From assembly GCF_022810305.1 (NCBI RefSeq), contig NZ_JALGQH010000001.1, positions 124,001-188,000 of the forward strand: a stretch of 64,000 nucleotides of DNA. The letters are read 5' to 3'. Under the pieces are notes generated by a model. That model saw only the letters and a program-made list of their open reading frames with translations. It was not told where the DNA came from and ran no database searches. The stretch is from Rhodococcus sp. ARC_M6. GTDB lineage: Bacteria; Actinomycetota; Actinomycetes; Mycobacteriales; Mycobacteriaceae. Made by a program: the position numbers and the translations under genes. Within the stretch, counting starts at the first letter, position 1, and every line of letters begins with the position of its first letter. Below are positions 1 to 8,147 of this stretch, piece by piece.

Positions 1-1
1 C

Positions 2-217
2 AACGGCCAGTCGCGATCGATTCTCATCACCGGCGTTGCGGTGGCCTTGGGTGGATACGCGGTGTGGATGGTGATCAGCGGACTGCTCGACAAGCGCCGT
101 GAGAACGGTGTGGACGGGGGACCGGCCGACGAACAGGGTTCCGACGCAGACGACTTGCAGGCTCATGCCATGCCGGTATCAACCACTGAAACGAAAATAG
201 GTCACGAGAATGTCTAA
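2..217 (+). CDS. C-terminal end of a membrane protein (5' end outside window)
   Basis: Open frame entering from the left edge and ending in TAA at 215-217; 71 residues are visible. They form one hydrophobic helix (about residues 7-27), then a basic KRR stretch and a long acidic hydrophilic tail. The stop overlaps the ATG of the next gene by 8 bases, so the two are translationally coupled. The layout (terminal helix, basic cluster, acidic tail, stop overlapping the next gene) closely mirrors the signal peptidase at 791-1393. A second SipW-type peptidase is therefore possible, but no catalytic residue is visible, so the function stays open. Confidence 0.6.
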   Translation, partial: NGQSRSILITGVAVALGGYAVWMVISGLLDKRRENGVDGGPADEQGSDADDLQAHAMPVSTTETKIGHENV

Positions 218-794
218 CAACCAGCAATCGCGCGACAACGCGCGCTTCGGGTCGGGGATGCGCGGCCGTTTAGGCGAAACCGGCTGGACCCGTGCTCGGG
301 CCGTTCTCTCTCTCGGCATGGTCTTGGGTCTCGGCGGGGTCGGAACGATGGCGGCGTGGTCCGACAGCGCTACCGCGACCACCGGGGTCTTCAGTACCTC
401 GTCGGTCCAGATGAAGGTGAATGACCAGCGGCCCACTGCCGTCTACGCGGCGCTCGCCAAGTCCAGCATGCGGCTTGGTGAGAGCACGGCGGGTCAGGTC
501 AAGGTCCAGAACACGGGCACGATCAACTTCAATTGGGTTGTGGCCAAGGCGTTTACCGGACCTGCGGACCTGGTCGACAAGCTGACTATGAGCGTGCACA
601 AGACCGGTGCCAACAGTGGCGGTGCCTGCACGGGAGCCGTGATCAGCGGAGCTGGCGGTACTCTCGCGGCCGGAGCCGAGGAAACAGTGTGCATCCAGGT
701 CAAGCTTGCTTCGGATGCCGGCATCAATGCGCGGTTCAAGATCGCCCAACTCGGCTTCAACTTCACCGCCGAAGGCGTTGTACCTACGCCATGA
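210..794 (+). CDS. TasA/camelysin-like secreted protein with SipW-dependent signal peptide
   Basis: 194 aa. A basic N-terminus is followed by a hydrophobic core (about residues 31-47) and then AAWSDSATATTGVF, the layout of SipW-dependent signal peptides, where an A-W/F-D-x-A-T segment lies just after the helix. The rest is a beta-rich extracellular domain with two Cys residues. Proteins of this class are cleaved by an ER/SipW-type signal peptidase and in Firmicutes build biofilm fibres; that role is not shown here. The stop overlaps the peptidase start as ATGA, so substrate and peptidase are one operon. The start ATG lies within the end of the upstream frame. Confidence 0.8.
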   Translation: MSNNQQSRDNARFGSGMRGRLGETGWTRARAVLSLGMVLGLGGVGTMAAWSDSATATTGVFSTSSVQMKVNDQRPTAVYAALAKSSMRLGESTAGQVKVQNTGTINFNWVVAKAFTGPADLVDKLTMSVHKTGANSGGACTGAVISGAGGTLAAGAEETVCIQVKLASDAGINARFKIAQLGFNFTAEGVVPTP

Positions 795-1393
795 CAGTCA
801 CCACCGATGGGCCGGCTGCGCCCGGCCGCAGCCGAGGCAAGGAGATCGCGCTCAATGTTGCCGCGGTCGCCGGGCTGATCTGCATCATCGCCACTCTCGC
901 CTCGATGTTGTTCGGCATCAAGCCCCTGGTGTTTCGCTCGGGCTCGATGTCGCCGGAGATCTCTACCGGCGCACTGGCTCTGGCCAAGACCGTCCCTGCG
1001 ACAGAACTGACCGTCGGGGATGTGGTCAGCGTCAACAACGACCAGGGCGTGCGGATCACCCATCGCGTGGACAGTCTCGAATTGACTGGTGGGGTCGAGG
1101 TGATCGCCACCCTCAAGGGTGATGCCAACAATGGTCCCGACCGCCTGCCCTACGTGATCACCGAAGCGGACCGTGTCTTCTTTCATGTCGGTGGTCTCGG
1201 TTACGTCGTGGCTTGGCTGTCCAGCCCGCTTGCCATCTTTCTCGGCGGCGGTCTGGTAGGCGCTGTGCTTGTCATTGCATTCGGAAAATCGAAAGACCGA
1301 CGCTTGGCCCCTTCCGGTGCCGGCACTACGAACGACGCCCCCGTCGACTCTCACGAAACCCGCGGGGACCTTCAGGAGGCTCACAATGTTTGA
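791..1393 (+). CDS. SipW-type (S26B) signal peptidase I
   Basis: 200 aa. One N-terminal membrane helix (about 21-42), then the catalytic box RSGSMSP with the nucleophile Ser52, the motif ITHRV with His91, and a GDANN motif with Asp111. A Ser/His pair instead of Ser/Lys is the mark of the ER/archaeal/SipW branch. A second helix near residues 140-160 is followed by a hydrophilic tail. It should cleave the signal peptides of the two flanking secreted proteins. It overlaps the upstream gene by 4 bases and the downstream gene by 8 bases, indicating strict co-expression. Confidence 0.88.
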   Translation: MTVTTDGPAAPGRSRGKEIALNVAAVAGLICIIATLASMLFGIKPLVFRSGSMSPEISTGALALAKTVPATELTVGDVVSVNNDQGVRITHRVDSLELTGGVEVIATLKGDANNGPDRLPYVITEADRVFFHVGGLGYVVAWLSSPLAIFLGGGLVGAVLVIAFGKSKDRRLAPSGAGTTNDAPVDSHETRGDLQEAHNV

Positions 1394-2441
1394 TCTGCGA
1401 CGTGCTCGCGCCGGCAAGCTGTCCGTGCGATCCTTGATCGCTGTTGCCGGTGTTGCCGCAGCGACCTTCGGACTGGCGCAGGCCACGGGGACGATGGCTA
1501 ACCCCACGGATGCCGTCAGTACCACGGGGTCACAGTTGGCGACGGGCAACTTCTATCCGACACTGATCACCCCCCAGGTCACCTGCAAAGAACTTGGAAC
1601 CGCTGGAATTAAGCGCGTAACCGTTTCTTGGGGTGCAGTGCAGGGCGCGACGCAATACCGCTTGAAGATCGTCAGGGACAACAACCCCAATGAGGTGTTG
1701 GCGAACGATGTGTACCCCGCCAGCCAGCTTTCGCGAACTGATTTTCGAATCTCGTCGTACAAGGGCGCCTATGCGCGCGTGTATACGATCAATAATGGCG
1801 TTGAATCATCAGGTTGGCGAGGCATTGGGATTCAGAGTGCAACCGGCGTTGACACGTGGTGCACGAACAACCCTTCCTATAGTGCCAACCAGACATGGGA
1901 GGATACCCACGTCTGGGATCCGGCAACGCCGGACCCCAATGGCTCCGCAGCACGGGGGGTGGCACCCGAGGCGATGGAGATGGATTCCGATCAGGACGTG
2001 ACGGACGAAACGACGGCCGGGGAGACCGCCACCCCGGACCCGACGACGACGACGACGGCTCCTGCCTCGACCACGACCGAGCCTCCCACCAGCTCTACCG
2101 CTACTCCCGGCACGACTACTCCCGGCACGACTACTCCGGACGCGACTACCTCGCCGGAGACCACTCCGACGGAGAACCCGAAGCTGGTGCTGACGGGCAC
2201 TGTCGAGAGTGGCGGTCTCACCGCAGGTTGGACCGCGGGCGGTAACAAAGTCGCGGTAGTCGATGCTGACGGCAAGGAGTTGGCCAGCGGCCGCGTCGAA
2301 TCGGGCTCGACCCTGCACTGGAACAACGGCCAGCTGTGGATTGTCGGGGCCACCGAGGTCTACCGCATCATGGAATCACCGCAGGACGGCAAGTGGAAGT
2401 TCTACACCGACAGCGGGCAGAACATGCCTGACTTCGAGTAG
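1386..2441 (+). CDS. Secreted protein with Thr/Pro-rich linker, SipW-module cargo
   Basis: 351 aa from ATG 1386, chosen because AGGAGG lies at 1374-1379, correctly spaced. The N-terminus has a basic patch and a hydrophobic helix (about 15-33), followed by a small/polar segment ending in GNF, like alternate SipW-type signal peptides. A fibronectin-III-like stretch (VTVSWGAVQGATQYRL) follows. Then comes a Glu/Asp/Thr/Pro linker of roughly residues 210-265, with short tandem TTPGT units (15-bp repeat near 2104-2150). A small C-terminal beta domain closes the protein. No enzyme motif was seen. It is probably a cell-surface protein processed by the neighbouring peptidase. Confidence 0.75.
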   Translation: MFDLRRARAGKLSVRSLIAVAGVAAATFGLAQATGTMANPTDAVSTTGSQLATGNFYPTLITPQVTCKELGTAGIKRVTVSWGAVQGATQYRLKIVRDNNPNEVLANDVYPASQLSRTDFRISSYKGAYARVYTINNGVESSGWRGIGIQSATGVDTWCTNNPSYSANQTWEDTHVWDPATPDPNGSAARGVAPEAMEMDSDQDVTDETTAGETATPDPTTTTTAPASTTTEPPTSSTATPGTTTPGTTTPDATTSPETTPTENPKLVLTGTVESGGLTAGWTAGGNKVAVVDADGKELASGRVESGSTLHWNNGQLWIVGATEVYRIMESPQDGKWKFYTDSGQNMPDFE

Positions 2442-2460
2442 CAGCTAACCGCTAGACCAC

Positions 2461-3741
2461 TCAACTGTGCCCCCGAGTCTCCGGACCCGGGGGCACAGTC
2501 GTGTGTCGGACCGTCAGATTTAGGCTCTGATGGCGTCGCACAAATAGGCTCGGTACCCACTCCGGCGGCGCAGATTCAGTCAGCGATACGTGCTCACTCT
2601 TCTCGAGCAGCATTGTCAGGGCGATCTTTGCTTCCAGGCGGGCAAGGGCGGCGCCCACACAGAAGTGCACACCTTTCCCGAAGGCGAGATGAGACCGAAG
2701 ATTGGTGCGGCCGAGGTTGAGATCATTCGGGTTCTCGAAGGCTGCCGGATCGCGATTTGCGGAGCCCCACAAGAGAATTAGATGACTACCGGCTGGCAGT
2801 TCGATACCGCCCAGCGTGGTATCCACGTTGACGTGTCGGTGGTGTCCGCGGAATGGCGGCTCAAGTCGCAGGGCCTCTTCGAGAAAGGGGGTGATCAAAG
2901 TAGAATCGTCTCGAAGTTGTTGTTGCAGTTCAGGTTTCTCGGCAAGAATCCTCGCAGCGTTGGCAATCAACCCGGCGGTGGATTCGCCGCCGGCGCCCAC
3001 CAGTTGCACCAGCATGAGGACGGCCACTGTTGTATCGACCTCGCCGCTGTTGCACGCGCGCACCAAATCGCCGAGAAGATTCTCGCCGGGGGAGGTCTGG
3101 GCGTCGGCTAATTTTCCGTACAGATAGCCGGTGAGTTGGGTCGCGGCCGTGACAACCTCGGGCAGGCGATCCTGTGTGACAATCCCGCTGAGCAGTTCAG
3201 TGCTGTTGTAAGACCACGTAAGTAGTTGCGGTACATCGGATTCCGGTAATCCGATCAGGTGGGCGACCATCTGTAGCGGCAGTTGATCTGCAACTGCAGA
3301 TACCCATTCGATGTTGCGGCCGTCAAAATGGTTGTTCCACAACCCTTCTGCGTAATCGGCGATCAACGGCTCCATTGCCCGGATGCGTTTGCCGGCAAGC
3401 GTGGGGAGAACCAATTTGCGATGCTGCTGGTGGCTGGGATCGTCGCCGGTGGCAAGAACATGGATGGCTTGCCCGCCGCCGTCCATGTCGAAGGTAGTCG
3501 GTGATCCGTCGGCCGAGTAAACCAGGACGCCGGTGAGATTGGACGAGAAATCCGCAGTACGGCCGAGGGCCTCGGTGACAAGTTCCCAACTCGAAACGAG
3601 GTAGAAGTCGGTATCGGGAATCCGGTACACGGGATGATCCTGCCGCAGTGCCGCATACAGTGGATAGGGGTTCTCGATGTTGTCGGGAGCAAAGGGATCG
3701 ATGTCGATTGAGGCGGTCACCGGTTCAGAATTCAGGTCCAA
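2461..3741 (-). CDS. Cytochrome P450 monooxygenase
   Basis: 426 aa as drawn from TTG 3741. An in-frame GTG at 3720 is an equally possible start, as neither has a strong ribosome site. Family hallmarks: I-helix AGGEST (residues 250-255, with Ser where most P450s have the conserved Thr), the ExxR motif (Glu289-Arg292), and the haem loop FGKGVHFCVG with the iron ligand Cys361. This is a soluble bacterial class-I P450, needing ferredoxin and reductase supplied from elsewhere; no redox partner lies nearby. Substrate is unknown. It is divergent from a TetR regulator that probably controls it. Confidence 0.9.
   Translation of the reverse strand: MDLNSEPVTASIDIDPFAPDNIENPYPLYAALRQDHPVYRIPDTDFYLVSSWELVTEALGRTADFSSNLTGVLVYSADGSPTTFDMDGGGQAIHVLATGDDPSHQQHRKLVLPTLAGKRIRAMEPLIADYAEGLWNNHFDGRNIEWVSAVADQLPLQMVAHLIGLPESDVPQLLTWSYNSTELLSGIVTQDRLPEVVTAATQLTGYLYGKLADAQTSPGENLLGDLVRACNSGEVDTTVAVLMLVQLVGAGGESTAGLIANAARILAEKPELQQQLRDDSTLITPFLEEALRLEPPFRGHHRHVNVDTTLGGIELPAGSHLILLWGSANRDPAAFENPNDLNLGRTNLRSHLAFGKGVHFCVGAALARLEAKIALTMLLEKSEHVSLTESAPPEWVPSLFVRRHQSLNLTVRHTTVPPGPETRGHS
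2465..2498. terminator. 11-bp hairpin at the convergent junction, inside the P450 3' end
   Basis: Perfect 11-bp inverted repeat (CTGTGCCCCCG at 2465-2475, complement at 2488-2498) with a 12-base loop. It lies downstream of the secreted-protein gene and within the last codons of the converging cytochrome P450 gene. There is no T-tract, so termination would be of the hairpin-only kind common in actinobacteria. Confidence 0.55.
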
Positions 3742-3851
3742 TCCAGGCTTGTCAACCGATGAAAATGCTGGATGACCTGCAATTTCAGTAAATTCTCACG
3801 GCGCCGCGAGTTGCGGTATTCAGTGCTGGTCACAGCGGTGATCGCAGATCA

Positions 3852-3891
3852 AGAATTGAGAATTCTGGCTAGTCTTGTCTCATGGTGAGAC
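3852..3891. promoter_or_regulatory. Two dyads in the P450/TetR divergent promoter
   Basis: AGAATT-GAG-AATTCT (3852-3866) and GTCTCA-TGG-TGAGAC (3877-3891) are perfect 6-bp-arm inverted repeats with 3-bp spacers. Their centres are 25 bp apart. The second straddles the TetR start codon. Both are candidate TetR operators for auto-regulation and P450 control. Confidence 0.5.
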
Positions 3892-4433
3892 GAAGTGAAT
3901 CAGATGCAACGGATTGGCTGGCCGGTGGGAACCGTCGCGAACTTGCCATAGAACGCATCTATCGCGTGGCGGCAGAGTTGATCCGTGATCGCGGATTTGA
4001 CTCCATCAGCGTCGACGACGTAGCCGAGCGCGCCGGGTGCTCACGGGCCACGCTGTACCGCTACGTGGGCGGTAAGGCCGCCATCCGTGACGGGGTGATG
4101 GCGCGGAGTGCCGCAGCCGTAGCGCGGGAAGTCTCGGCCGCCGTGGCATCGTTGGCAGGCAAGTCGCGGGTTGTCGAAGCCATTCTTGTTTCGGTGCGCG
4201 CGATTCGCGCCGACGCCGCAGTCAGTGACGGCCTTACTGCGGCTCGGGCAACCGGGATGGACAACTACGTGGCATCATCGAAGTTGCTTGGCGACAACGC
4301 AATCGAACTTGCGGGTCTGGATGCCGGAGATGAAACCTCGCAATGGGTGGTCCGGATTGTGTTGGCGCTACTGGCTTGGCCGCTGGCTGATGAAGAATCC
4401 GAAAGACGGATGGTGGAATCGTTTTTTGCGTGA
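3882..4433 (+). CDS. TetR-family transcriptional regulator
   Basis: 183 aa. The N-terminal helix-turn-helix (about residues 35-58: SISVDDVAERAGCSRATLYRYV) is typical of TetR. The C-terminal ligand domain is variable and short. Divergent from the cytochrome P450, with dyads in the shared promoter, so P450 control is likely. The last 15 codons (ADEESERRMVESFFA) lie inside a 58-bp segment repeated 5.7 kb downstream, where the second copy still encodes ADEESERRMVESFIA and a stop. Confidence 0.88.
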   Translation: MVRRSESDATDWLAGGNRRELAIERIYRVAAELIRDRGFDSISVDDVAERAGCSRATLYRYVGGKAAIRDGVMARSAAAVAREVSAAVASLAGKSRVVEAILVSVRAIRADAAVSDGLTAARATGMDNYVASSKLLGDNAIELAGLDAGDETSQWVVRIVLALLAWPLADEESERRMVESFFA

Positions 4434-4442
4434 CGTCACCTG
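4385..4442. repeat. Left copy of 58-bp direct repeat (TetR 3' end)
   Basis: Matches 10090-10147 at 55 of 58 positions (mismatches at 4388, 4415 and 4425), same orientation, offset exactly 5705 bp. It covers the final codons and stop of the TetR gene and a few bases beyond. Read on the minus strand, the outer end also resembles the C-terminal GDVTQ codons of the acyl-CoA synthetase that adjoins the right copy. The TetR/synthetase gene junction therefore seems to be what was duplicated. Confidence 0.85.
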
Positions 4443-4454
4443 TAGCCGCAGCAT

Positions 4455-4509
4455 CGCGTTGATCAACGCGTCGTTGCCTCCGCCCCCCGGAAATGGGGCG
4501 GAGGCAACG
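4455..4509. terminator. Strong bidirectional hairpin between TetR and RCC1 gene
   Basis: A perfect 15-bp stem (4472-4486 with 4495-4509, starting CGTTGCCTCCGCCCC) with an 8-base loop sits between convergent genes. Just before it is a separate 16-bp perfect palindrome, CGCGTTGATCAACGCG (4455-4470). The long stem should stop transcription from either side. Confidence 0.75.
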
Positions 4510-4538
4510 TCGTCAGTGTGTCGATACGGGGAGAAAAG

Positions 4539-6881
4539 TCAGCTTCCGAAGCCGAAGATCTGCTCGAGCGATCCGAACAGGTTGCCCCCCGGGGTGCTCG
4601 GAGCATCCGTCACATCGACGGTCACGGTGAGTGTCAGATCAGGATTGACACCGTTGGTCGCATTGAGGATGAACGTGTAAGTACCTGCAACGGTGGGTGT
4701 TCCGGACAGCATGCCGTTGGTAAACGTCATGCCGGTGGGCAACGTCGCCGGGTCGACCACCGTGACGGTCGGGCTGGGGTTGCCGGTGACCGTGAATTCG
4801 CGCGAAAGTGCTTTTCCGACTACAGCATTGAGGGTAACGGGTCCGGCGTCGGTGAACATCGGCGCCGCGGGAGCTGCGGCAATAGTGAGGGTGACAGTCA
4901 AGGTGGCCGGGCTTCCGGCACCGTTGTCTGCGGTAACGGTGAACGGGAACGATCCTGCGGTGGTGGGTGTTCCGGTCAGGACACCGGCGGGGCTGAGGGT
5001 GAGTCCGGTGGGTAGTCCGGTGGCGGTGACGGTTGGTGTCGGGTTTCCGGTGACGGCGAAGGTGTGGGTCAGTTCGGTTCCGGCGATACCGTTCACGGTC
5101 ACGGGGCCAGCATCAACAAATGCCGGAGCAGCAGGTGCTGCGGCGACTGTAACGGTCACCTCGAGGGCGGCATCAGGGCTGGTACTACTGGCGGCTTTGA
5201 GGGTGAATGGGTAGACCCCGGACGTGGTGGGTGCCCCGGTGAGGGTGCCGTCGGTGAACGTCATCCCTGCCGGCAGTGTCGCCGGGTCGATTACCGTGAC
5301 GGTGGGGGTGGGGTTACCGGTGACCGGGAATTCTCGGGTCAACGCTGTGCCGACTACAGCATCCAATGCAACAGGTGCGGTGTCCGTGAACGCGGGGGCT
5401 GCTGGCGCTGCGGCAATGGTGAGGGTGACGGTCAAGGTGGTAGGAGTGCCGACACCGTTGGTCGCTTGAAGGATGAACGTGTAAGTGCCTGCTGTGGTGG
5501 GTGTTCCGGACAGCGCACCGTTGGTGAAGGTCATGCCGGTGGGCAGCTTCGCCGGGTCGATCACCGTGACGGTGGGGGTGGGGTTGCCGGTGACCGGGAA
5601 TTCTCGGGTCAACGCTGTGCCGACTACAGCATCCAATGCAACAGGTGCGGTGTCCGTGAACGCGGGGGCTGCTGGCGCTGCGGTAATGGTGAGGGTGACG
5701 GTCAAGGTGGCGGGGGTGCCGACACCGTTGGTCGCGGTGACGGTGACGGGGAATGTTCCTGTGGTAGTGGGTGTTCCGGTCAGGACACCGGCGGGGCTGA
5801 GAGTGAGTCCGGTCGGTAGTCCGGTGGCGGTGACGGTCGGGGTCGGGTTTCCGGTGACGGCGAAGGTGTGGGTGAGTTCGGTTCCGGCGATACCGTTCAC
5901 GGTGACCGGGCCGGCGTCGACGAATGCCGGGGCGGCAGGGGCCGGCGGTTTCAGCGCCAACGAATGGGAGAGGCCGGCAGCGATGGCGGTGTAGCCGGAA
6001 CTGGTCGGGGCGGTAGTCTGCCCGTCGCCGTTGTATCCCCAGGCTTTGATGGTGCCGGCAGCGTTCAGCGCCAACGAATGGGTGCCCGCGGCGATGGCGG
6101 TGTAGCCGCTACCGCCAGGGACGGCGCTCTGCCCGTCGCCGTTGTATCCCCAGGTTGTGATGGTGCCGTCGGCTTTGAGCGCCAACGAATGGTTGGTGCC
6201 GGCGGCGATAGCTTTGTAGCCGGAACCGGCCGGGATGTTGAGCTGCCCGAAGCTGTTGTTTCCCCAGGCTTTGATGGTGCCGTTTGAGGTCAACGCCACC
6301 GAATGGGCACCGCCGGCGGCGATGGCAATGTGGCCGGAACCGGCCGGGGCCGTTGCCTGCCCGTAGTTGTTGCGTCCCCAGGCTGTGATGGTGCCGTCGG
6401 CTTTGAGCGCCAACGAATGGTTGGTGCTGGCGGCGATGGCGGTGTAGTCGTTACCGGCCGGGGCCGTTGCCTGCCCGTGGTTGTTGTTTCCCCAGGCTGT
6501 GATGGTGCCGTTGGCTTTGAGCGCCAACGAATGGGTGCCGCCGGCGGCGATGGCGGTGTAGTCGTTACCGGTCGGGGCGGTGGCCTGCCCGTAGGCGTTG
6601 TGTCCCCAGGCTGTGATGGTGCCGTCGGCTTTGAGCGCCAACGAATGGCTGTCGCCGCCGGCGACGGCGGTGAAAGCGCTACCAGCCGGGGCGGTGGCCT
6701 GCCCGAAGTAGTTGTATCCCCAGGCCGCGATGGTATTGGGAGATGCGACCGGCACACCGACCGGTGCGGCCGCGGCAGCGGTCGCGACCGCCAGGACCAG
6801 GGCTCCGGAGGTTACTAGAGCAGCCAGCCCTCGCAGGAGTCTGCTTCGGCGTGGTCGGTGGGGGTGATTGTGTAGTGCCAT
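4539..6881 (-). CDS. Secreted RCC1-repeat (seven-bladed propeller) and Ig-like repeat protein
   Basis: 780 aa. Signal peptide at the N-terminus (basic PRRSRLLRG, hydrophobic core, AAAAAP cleavage region). Seven RCC1-type units of 38 aa follow (about residues 48-310), each with HSLAL, a WGxN core and GQ; seven units suit a closed seven-bladed beta-propeller. Then come five Ig-like (He_PIG type) domains of about 88-90 aa with TGNPTPTVT and LPTGLTLS signatures, and a short hydrophobic C-terminus (SLEQIFGFGS). No catalytic residues or sortase motif seen. Probably a surface-bound binding protein; its partner is unknown. The neighbour at 6935-7762 is a shorter paralogue. Confidence 0.85.
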   Translation of the reverse strand: MALHNHPHRPRRSRLLRGLAALVTSGALVLAVATAAAAAPVGVPVASPNTIAAWGYNYFGQATAPAGSAFTAVAGGDSHSLALKADGTITAWGHNAYGQATAPTGNDYTAIAAGGTHSLALKANGTITAWGNNNHGQATAPAGNDYTAIAASTNHSLALKADGTITAWGRNNYGQATAPAGSGHIAIAAGGAHSVALTSNGTIKAWGNNSFGQLNIPAGSGYKAIAAGTNHSLALKADGTITTWGYNGDGQSAVPGGSGYTAIAAGTHSLALNAAGTIKAWGYNGDGQTTAPTSSGYTAIAAGLSHSLALKPPAPAAPAFVDAGPVTVNGIAGTELTHTFAVTGNPTPTVTATGLPTGLTLSPAGVLTGTPTTTGTFPVTVTATNGVGTPATLTVTLTITAAPAAPAFTDTAPVALDAVVGTALTREFPVTGNPTPTVTVIDPAKLPTGMTFTNGALSGTPTTAGTYTFILQATNGVGTPTTLTVTLTIAAAPAAPAFTDTAPVALDAVVGTALTREFPVTGNPTPTVTVIDPATLPAGMTFTDGTLTGAPTTSGVYPFTLKAASSTSPDAALEVTVTVAAAPAAPAFVDAGPVTVNGIAGTELTHTFAVTGNPTPTVTATGLPTGLTLSPAGVLTGTPTTAGSFPFTVTADNGAGSPATLTVTLTIAAAPAAPMFTDAGPVTLNAVVGKALSREFTVTGNPSPTVTVVDPATLPTGMTFTNGMLSGTPTVAGTYTFILNATNGVNPDLTLTVTVDVTDAPSTPGGNLFGSLEQIFGFGS
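5281..5710. repeat. Recent 270-bp internal duplication of Ig-like domain coding sequence
   Basis: Positions 5281-5440 and 5551-5710 are identical except for three bases (5292, 5316, 5414), offset 270 bp, i.e. one 90-aa Ig-like domain. Domains 1 and 4 are likewise alike (near 5795 and 4991). The near identity of DNA indicates recent duplication or ongoing conversion between domains. Confidence 0.85.
5990..6735. repeat. 114-bp tandem array encoding RCC1 units
   Basis: The RCC1 part of the gene is a tandem array with a 114-bp (38-codon) period. Phrases such as GCCAACGAATGG and CCCCAGGC recur in every unit. It is coding throughout and keeps the frame. Unit number could vary between strains by slippage or recombination. 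Confidence 0.8.
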
Positions 6882-6934
6882 GGTGGCGTGCCTTTCGGGG
6901 CGGGTTTCTGGAGCGTCGGGTCAGGGCGTCGAGG

Positions 6935-7762
6935 TCAGGACCCGAAGATCGTGCCGAGTATGCCGAGAGACCCGGTCGACGGCGTGGTGGTCGTGGCTTC
7001 GGCGACGGTGACGGTGACCTCCAAGGTCGCTGCCGGATCTATGTCATTGGTGGCGGTCACCGTGAACGTGTACTTCCCGGCAGTGGTGGCGGTACCGGAC
7101 AGCGCACCCTTCTCACTCAGGGTCAGACCTGCGGGGAGTTCACCGGTGGTCACTGCGACCGTGGGTGTGGGGAAGCCTGTGAGGGTGAAGGTGTGGCTGT
7201 AGGGCTGGCCGGCGGTGGCGGCGGGCGGTGCGCCGGTCAGAGTCGGCGCGGTCGAGGCGTCTATGGCGAGGGAATGGTAGATGCCGGCCGCGATGGCGGT
7301 GTAGCCGCCGCCGGTCGGCGTGTTGTTGAGCTGCCCATAGTTGTTGGATCCCCAAGCAGTGATGTGGCCGTCGGCGCTCAACGCGAGGGAATGGTAATCG
7401 CCGGCGGCGAGAGCAATGTAGCCGCCGTCGGTCGGCGTGCCCGTGAGCTGCCCGTAGTCGTTGGATCCCCAGGAGATGACGTGCCCGTCGGACGTCAGCG
7501 CGAGGGAATGAGCGTCGCCGGCAGCAACAGCGGTGTAGGTCTGCCCGACGGGCGGGGCGGGCACCGTGGCCTGCTCGTCGTCGTTGTTTCCCCAGCCGAC
7601 GGCGTGGCCGCTGGGTGAAACCGGGACCCCGACCGGCGCGGCGACGGCAGGGACTGCGAGCGCGGCGGCGATGCCGGTCGCCGCCAGCCCGGTCAGGACG
7701 GCGCGCAGGAGTCGGGATCTGCCGCGGGTACGTGGTAGGCGGTCGAGTAGTGGGGTGGACAT
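6935..7762 (-). CDS. Secreted short RCC1-repeat and Ig-like protein (paralogue)
   Basis: 275 aa. Signal peptide like that of its neighbour (RSRLLRAVLTG, hydrophobic core, then APVGVPVSP shared by both). Only three WGxN units follow (GWGNNDDEQ, SWGSNDYGQ, AWGSNNYGQ), then one Ig-like domain and a Thr-rich linker. The end, GSLGILGTIFGS, resembles the C-terminus of the long paralogue. Three units cannot close a standard propeller alone, so it would have to oligomerise or fold differently. It lies 53 bases upstream of the long paralogue on the same strand and they are probably co-transcribed. Confidence 0.82.
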   Translation of the reverse strand: MSTPLLDRLPRTRGRSRLLRAVLTGLAATGIAAALAVPAVAAPVGVPVSPSGHAVGWGNNDDEQATVPAPPVGQTYTAVAAGDAHSLALTSDGHVISWGSNDYGQLTGTPTDGGYIALAAGDYHSLALSADGHITAWGSNNYGQLNNTPTGGGYTAIAAGIYHSLAIDASTAPTLTGAPPAATAGQPYSHTFTLTGFPTPTVAVTTGELPAGLTLSEKGALSGTATTAGKYTFTVTATNDIDPAATLEVTVTVAEATTTTPSTGSLGILGTIFGS

Positions 7763-8147
7763 GCAGGGGCTCCTTGACTACGGGGTGGAGGGTTCGGGGT
7801 GTCAACTGGCGGCGGCCCGGAATTGCGTGTGACTGTAACGGACAAATTGGGCTCAATCTGAGGTCAGCAGCGAACTTGCCCCGAACTCCTTCGAGCGCCG
7901 ATTCAGGTTGTGCCGCAACGAGATGACGGTCCCGGTAGCGTCTCGTCGATCTGCTGACGGTGCCGCGACGGCGGGCTCGACAAATCATCGAATCCCTGGT
8001 CACGGCAGGTATCGGTATTCGCGATCTCCCGATCCGCAATCACAGGCGGTCGGGGCCGTCGCGGCGATCGACACGCAGCATTTCCCACGTTTCGAGCCTC
8101 GCGCTCCGCGAATTCTCTCGTCTTCCGGCGTACCGCGTCCGCAGTAG
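7763..8147. other. 385-bp intergenic region between RCC1 genes and histidine kinase
   Basis: Divergent promoter region. No convincing gene: short frames here have no Shine-Dalgarno site or recognisable product. No clear operator-like palindrome stood out. It should hold the promoters of the RCC1 pair (minus) and the two-component operon (plus). Confidence 0.5.

Noticed and set aside
494..1549. Long open frame of 351 codons on the minus strand
   Set aside because: It lies opposite the TasA-like and signal peptidase genes, which have clear family motifs, tight overlaps and ribosome sites. The antisense product is low-complexity with no recognisable domain.
5281..6735. Regular direct repeats that could suggest a CRISPR array or satellite
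   Set aside because: The periods (114 and 270 bp) are multiples of three, in frame with one coding sequence, and encode RCC1 and Ig-like domains. There are no unique spacers.
4518..6818. Several Gly/Arg/Val-rich open frames on the plus strand across the RCC1 gene
   Set aside because: They mirror the repeats of the real minus-strand gene. The products are repetitive compositional shadows without start sites.
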